A stretch of 64,000 bases of DNA from Bdellovibrio sp. ArHS. GTDB lineage: Bacteria > Bdellovibrionota > Bdellovibrionia > Bdellovibrionales > Bdellovibrionaceae. Within the stretch, counting starts at the first letter, position 1. Each line of letters starts with the position of its first letter. Both the position numbers and the translations under genes were made by a program. The stretch lies in the NCBI RefSeq assembly GCF_000786105.1, contig NZ_JTEV01000001.1:1-64000 (forward strand), read 5' to 3'. Below the pieces are notes generated by a model that ran no database searches, was not told the DNA's origin, and saw only the letters and a list, made by a program, of their open reading frames with translations. Shown piece by piece: positions 62,082 to 64,000 of this stretch.

Positions 62082-64000
62082 ATGAAAAAGTCAGTTCTCC
62101 TCAGGGAATTAGAGCAGATACTTCAGAACAAGTTGTTGTTTTTAGATGGAGCAATGGGAACGATGATCCAGCTTCATAAACTCACTGAGGCTGACTATCG
62201 TGGTGAAAGATTTCAAAATCATCCCAAGGATCTGAAAGGTAACAACGATCTTTTAGTTTTAACAAAGCCCGAGGTTATCTACGCCATCCATAAGCAGTAT
62301 TTGGAGTCAGGTGCGGATATCATCGAGACAAATACATTCAATGGAACGTCGATCGCTCAAGCTGATTACGAGCTTTCGCATTTGGCTTATGAACTTAACG
62401 TTGCTGCGGCAAAACTCGCAAAACAAGCCTGCCTTGATTTTGAAAAAGAAACCGGCAAACGATGTTATGTCGCCGGAGCCATTGGACCGACGAATAGGAC
62501 TGCCTCGCTCAGTCCGGATGTTAACAATCCAGGATATCGCGCGGTTACTTATGACGAGCTGAAAAACGCGTACAAAGAGCAAGTATTAGGGCTTCTGGAT
62601 GGTGGGGCAGATATCCTTCTGCCTGAAACAACTTTTGATACTCTGAACTTAAAAGCCGCTTTGTTTGCGATTTCTGAAGTCGAGGAAGAACGGGGAGAAA
62701 AGCTGCCTTTGATGTTATCTGTGACGATCACGGATCTTTCAGGGCGCACTCTTTCTGGACAAACTGTTGAGGCCTTCTGGAATTCAGTTCGCCACTCCAA
62801 ACCTTTAAGTGTGGGTATCAACTGCGCGTTGGGTGCAAAAGAAATGCATCCCTATATTCGTGAACTGGCGCGCGTTTCCGATTGTTTTGTATCTTGTTAT
62901 CCCAATGCGGGATTGCCTAATCCGCTGAGCCCCACAGGCTATGATGAAACCCCAGAATCTCTGGCCTATCAGTTAGGATTGATGGCCGAAGAGGGCATTG
63001 TAAATATCTTGGGCGGCTGTTGCGGAACGACGCCTGCGCATATCAAAACTATCGCTGATCTTTTGAAAGACAAAAAGCCTCATGCCAAAACTACTGGGAA
63101 AAACGAAGGCATGAAGTTAAGTGGTCTGGAACCTTACAATTTGTCATGGGATCAAGTGCGCAATTTTGTGATGGTGGGGGAAAGAACCAACGTCACCGGA
63201 TCGCCGAAGTTTGCGAAACTTATCAAAGAAGATAAATATGAAGAAGCCGTGAATGTGGCTCGCAGTCAGGTTGAAAATGGTGCCAATATCCTGGATGTCA
63301 ACTTCGACGAAGGAATGATCGATGGCCCGAAGGCCATGACTCGTTTCTTGAACCTCTTGGCGGCGGAACCTGATGTCGCAAAAGTGCCTGTGATGGTTGA
63401 CTCTTCCAAATGGGAAGTGTTGGAAGCCGGTCTTAAATGTCTGCAAGGCAAGCCCATCGTAAACTCCATTTCTTTGAAAGAAGGCGAGGCTGAGTTTTTA
63501 CGTCAGGCGCGACTTCTGCAAAGATATGGGGCTGCTGTTGTCGTCATGGCTTTTGATGAAAAAGGTCAGGCTGTATCACGTGAAGACAAAGTGCGTATTT
63601 GCGAAAGAGCTTACAAGCTTCTGACTGAAAAGTTGGATTTTGATCCAGCGGATATCGTATTCGATCCGAATATTCTGACCGTCGCGACCGGCATGGAAGA
63701 ACACAACAATTACGCGGTGGACTTTATCGAGGCCGTTTCTGAAATTAAGAAAAGATGTCCGGGAGTCTACACTTCCGGAGGAATCTCAAATCTCAGTTTC
63801 AGTTTCCGGGGAAATAATAAAGTTCGCGAAGCGATGCACGCCGTCTTCTTATATCATGCCGTCAAAGCGGGTCTTGATATGGGGATCGTGAATGCGGGGA
63901 TGCTTGAAGTCTATGAACAAGTCGAGCCGCAATTGCGCACCCTGGTCGAAGACGTCGTACTTAATAAGTCTCCGGAATCATCAGAAAAGCTTCTGCGTAT
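62082..64000 (+). CDS. metH: cobalamin-dependent methionine synthase, N-terminal part (gene runs off the window)
   Basis: About 639 residues are visible from ATG 62082. The homocysteine-binding barrel (about residues 15-330) includes [11 protein letters not shown] and the zinc ligands in GINCALG and GGCCGTTP. The pterin-binding domain follows from about residue 355 ([41 protein letters not shown]). The visible sequence ends just after the pterin domain; the cobalamin and reactivation domains must lie beyond 64000. The enzyme methylates homocysteine with methyl-THF from MetF. Confidence 0.95.
   Translation, partial: MKKSVLLRELEQILQNKLLFLDGAMGTMIQLHKLTEADYRGERFQNHPKDLKGNNDLLVLTKPEVIYAIHKQYLESGADIIETNTFNGTSIAQADYELSHLAYELNVAAAKLAKQACLDFEKETGKRCYVAGAIGPTNRTASLSPDVNNPGYRAVTYDELKNAYKEQVLGLLDGGADILLPETTFDTLNLKAALFAISEVEEERGEKLPLMLSVTITDLSGRTLSGQTVEAFWNSVRHSKPLSVGINCALGAKEMHPYIRELARVSDCFVSCYPNAGLPNPLSPTGYDETPESLAYQLGLMAEEGIVNILGGCCGTTPAHIKTIADLLKDKKPHAKTTGKNEGMKLSGLEPYNLSWDQVRNFVMVGERTNVTGSPKFAKLIKEDKYEEAVNVARSQVENGANILDVNFDEGMIDGPKAMTRFLNLLAAEPDVAKVPVMVDSSKWEVLEAGLKCLQGKPIVNSISLKEGEAEFLRQARLLQRYGAAVVVMAFDEKGQAVSREDKVRICERAYKLLTEKLDFDPADIVFDPNILTVATGMEEHNNYAVDFIEAVSEIKKRCPGVYTSGGISNLSFSFRGNNKVREAMHAVFLYHAVKAGLDMGIVNAGMLEVYEQVEPQLRTLVEDVVLNKSPESSEKLLR

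Noticed and set aside
1-64000. CRISPR arrays, insertion sequences, prophage genes or rRNA
   Set aside because: No regularly spaced repeats of the needed size, transposase, phage structural gene or rRNA sequence was seen on reading the window.

Overview
The window looks like the chromosome of a Gram-negative bacterium of the Bdellovibrio type (Bdellovibrionota). This is an inference from the overall mix: a complete run of mevalonate-pathway genes, many small secreted proteins of no known family, a periplasmic fatty-acid cis/trans isomerase, stand-alone PAS-type kinases and a large lipopolysaccharide/O-antigen locus, at a middling base composition. I could not run a database search. No rRNA, CRISPR array, prophage or insertion sequence is visible. 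One tRNA gene (Pro, anticodon GGG) is present.

Layout. 1-3.1 kb: start of a cytochrome bd oxidase subunit I gene (cut by the edge), then a minus-strand group with a predicted outer-membrane protein coupled to an esterase, and a small secreted protein. 3.3-4.0 kb: ribosomal proteins L35 and L20 behind a clear promoter, with a hairpin between them. 4.0-9.2 kb: five overlapping or closely spaced genes for the lower mevalonate pathway (type 2 IPP isomerase, class II HMG-CoA reductase, phosphomevalonate kinase, diphosphomevalonate decarboxylase, mevalonate kinase). HMG-CoA synthase and thiolase are not here. 9.2-14.1 kb: AlkD-type DNA glycosylase, secreted trypsin-like protease, rRNA/tRNA methyltransferase, a TPR plus winged-helix regulator coupled to a small secreted protein, and rsmG. 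14.2-18.6 kb: pheS-pheT-ihfA-merR. 18.7-22.3 kb: a periplasmic binding protein, oligopeptidase B and a small secreted protein. 22.4-23.9 kb: tRNA-Pro, then an AT-rich patch leading into an HTH/Fic pair of the 'mobile mystery protein A/B' type whose promoter carries three phased 18-bp palindromes. 23.9-31.9 kb: tyrosine phosphatase, HD-GYP phosphodiesterase, cti, histidine phosphatase, EI24-type membrane protein, Fur-family regulator and a two-PAS histidine kinase. 32.1-35.7 kb: pstSCAB. 35.8-37.1 kb: two envelope proteins.

The block from 37.2 to 60.9 kb is a surface-polysaccharide locus. It holds a GNAT-like fragment and an RfbG-like dehydratase homologue that has lost its catalytic tyrosine, an MBOAT O-acyltransferase with an SGNH partner, an LtaS/sulfatase-type phosphotransferase, two GT4 glycosyltransferases, a Wzx flippase, three O-antigen polymerase/ligase-like membrane proteins, and a polyprenyl-phosphate sugar-phosphate transferase. 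It also holds a two-subunit transketolase, a TylF-type methyltransferase, a DegT aminotransferase, two SAM methyltransferases, a UDP-HexNAc 6-dehydrogenase and a CapD/WbpM-type dehydratase. Together these could make activated uronic acid and amino sugars, assemble a repeat unit on undecaprenyl phosphate, flip it, polymerise it and decorate it with acyl or phospho groups. The window closes with metF and the first two thirds of the substrate domains of metH.

The observations most worth a second look are the phased operator array of the HTH/Fic pair, a structured 5' leader ahead of the polysaccharide genes, the apparent RfbG pseudo-enzyme, and the split transketolase embedded in sugar-modification genes.
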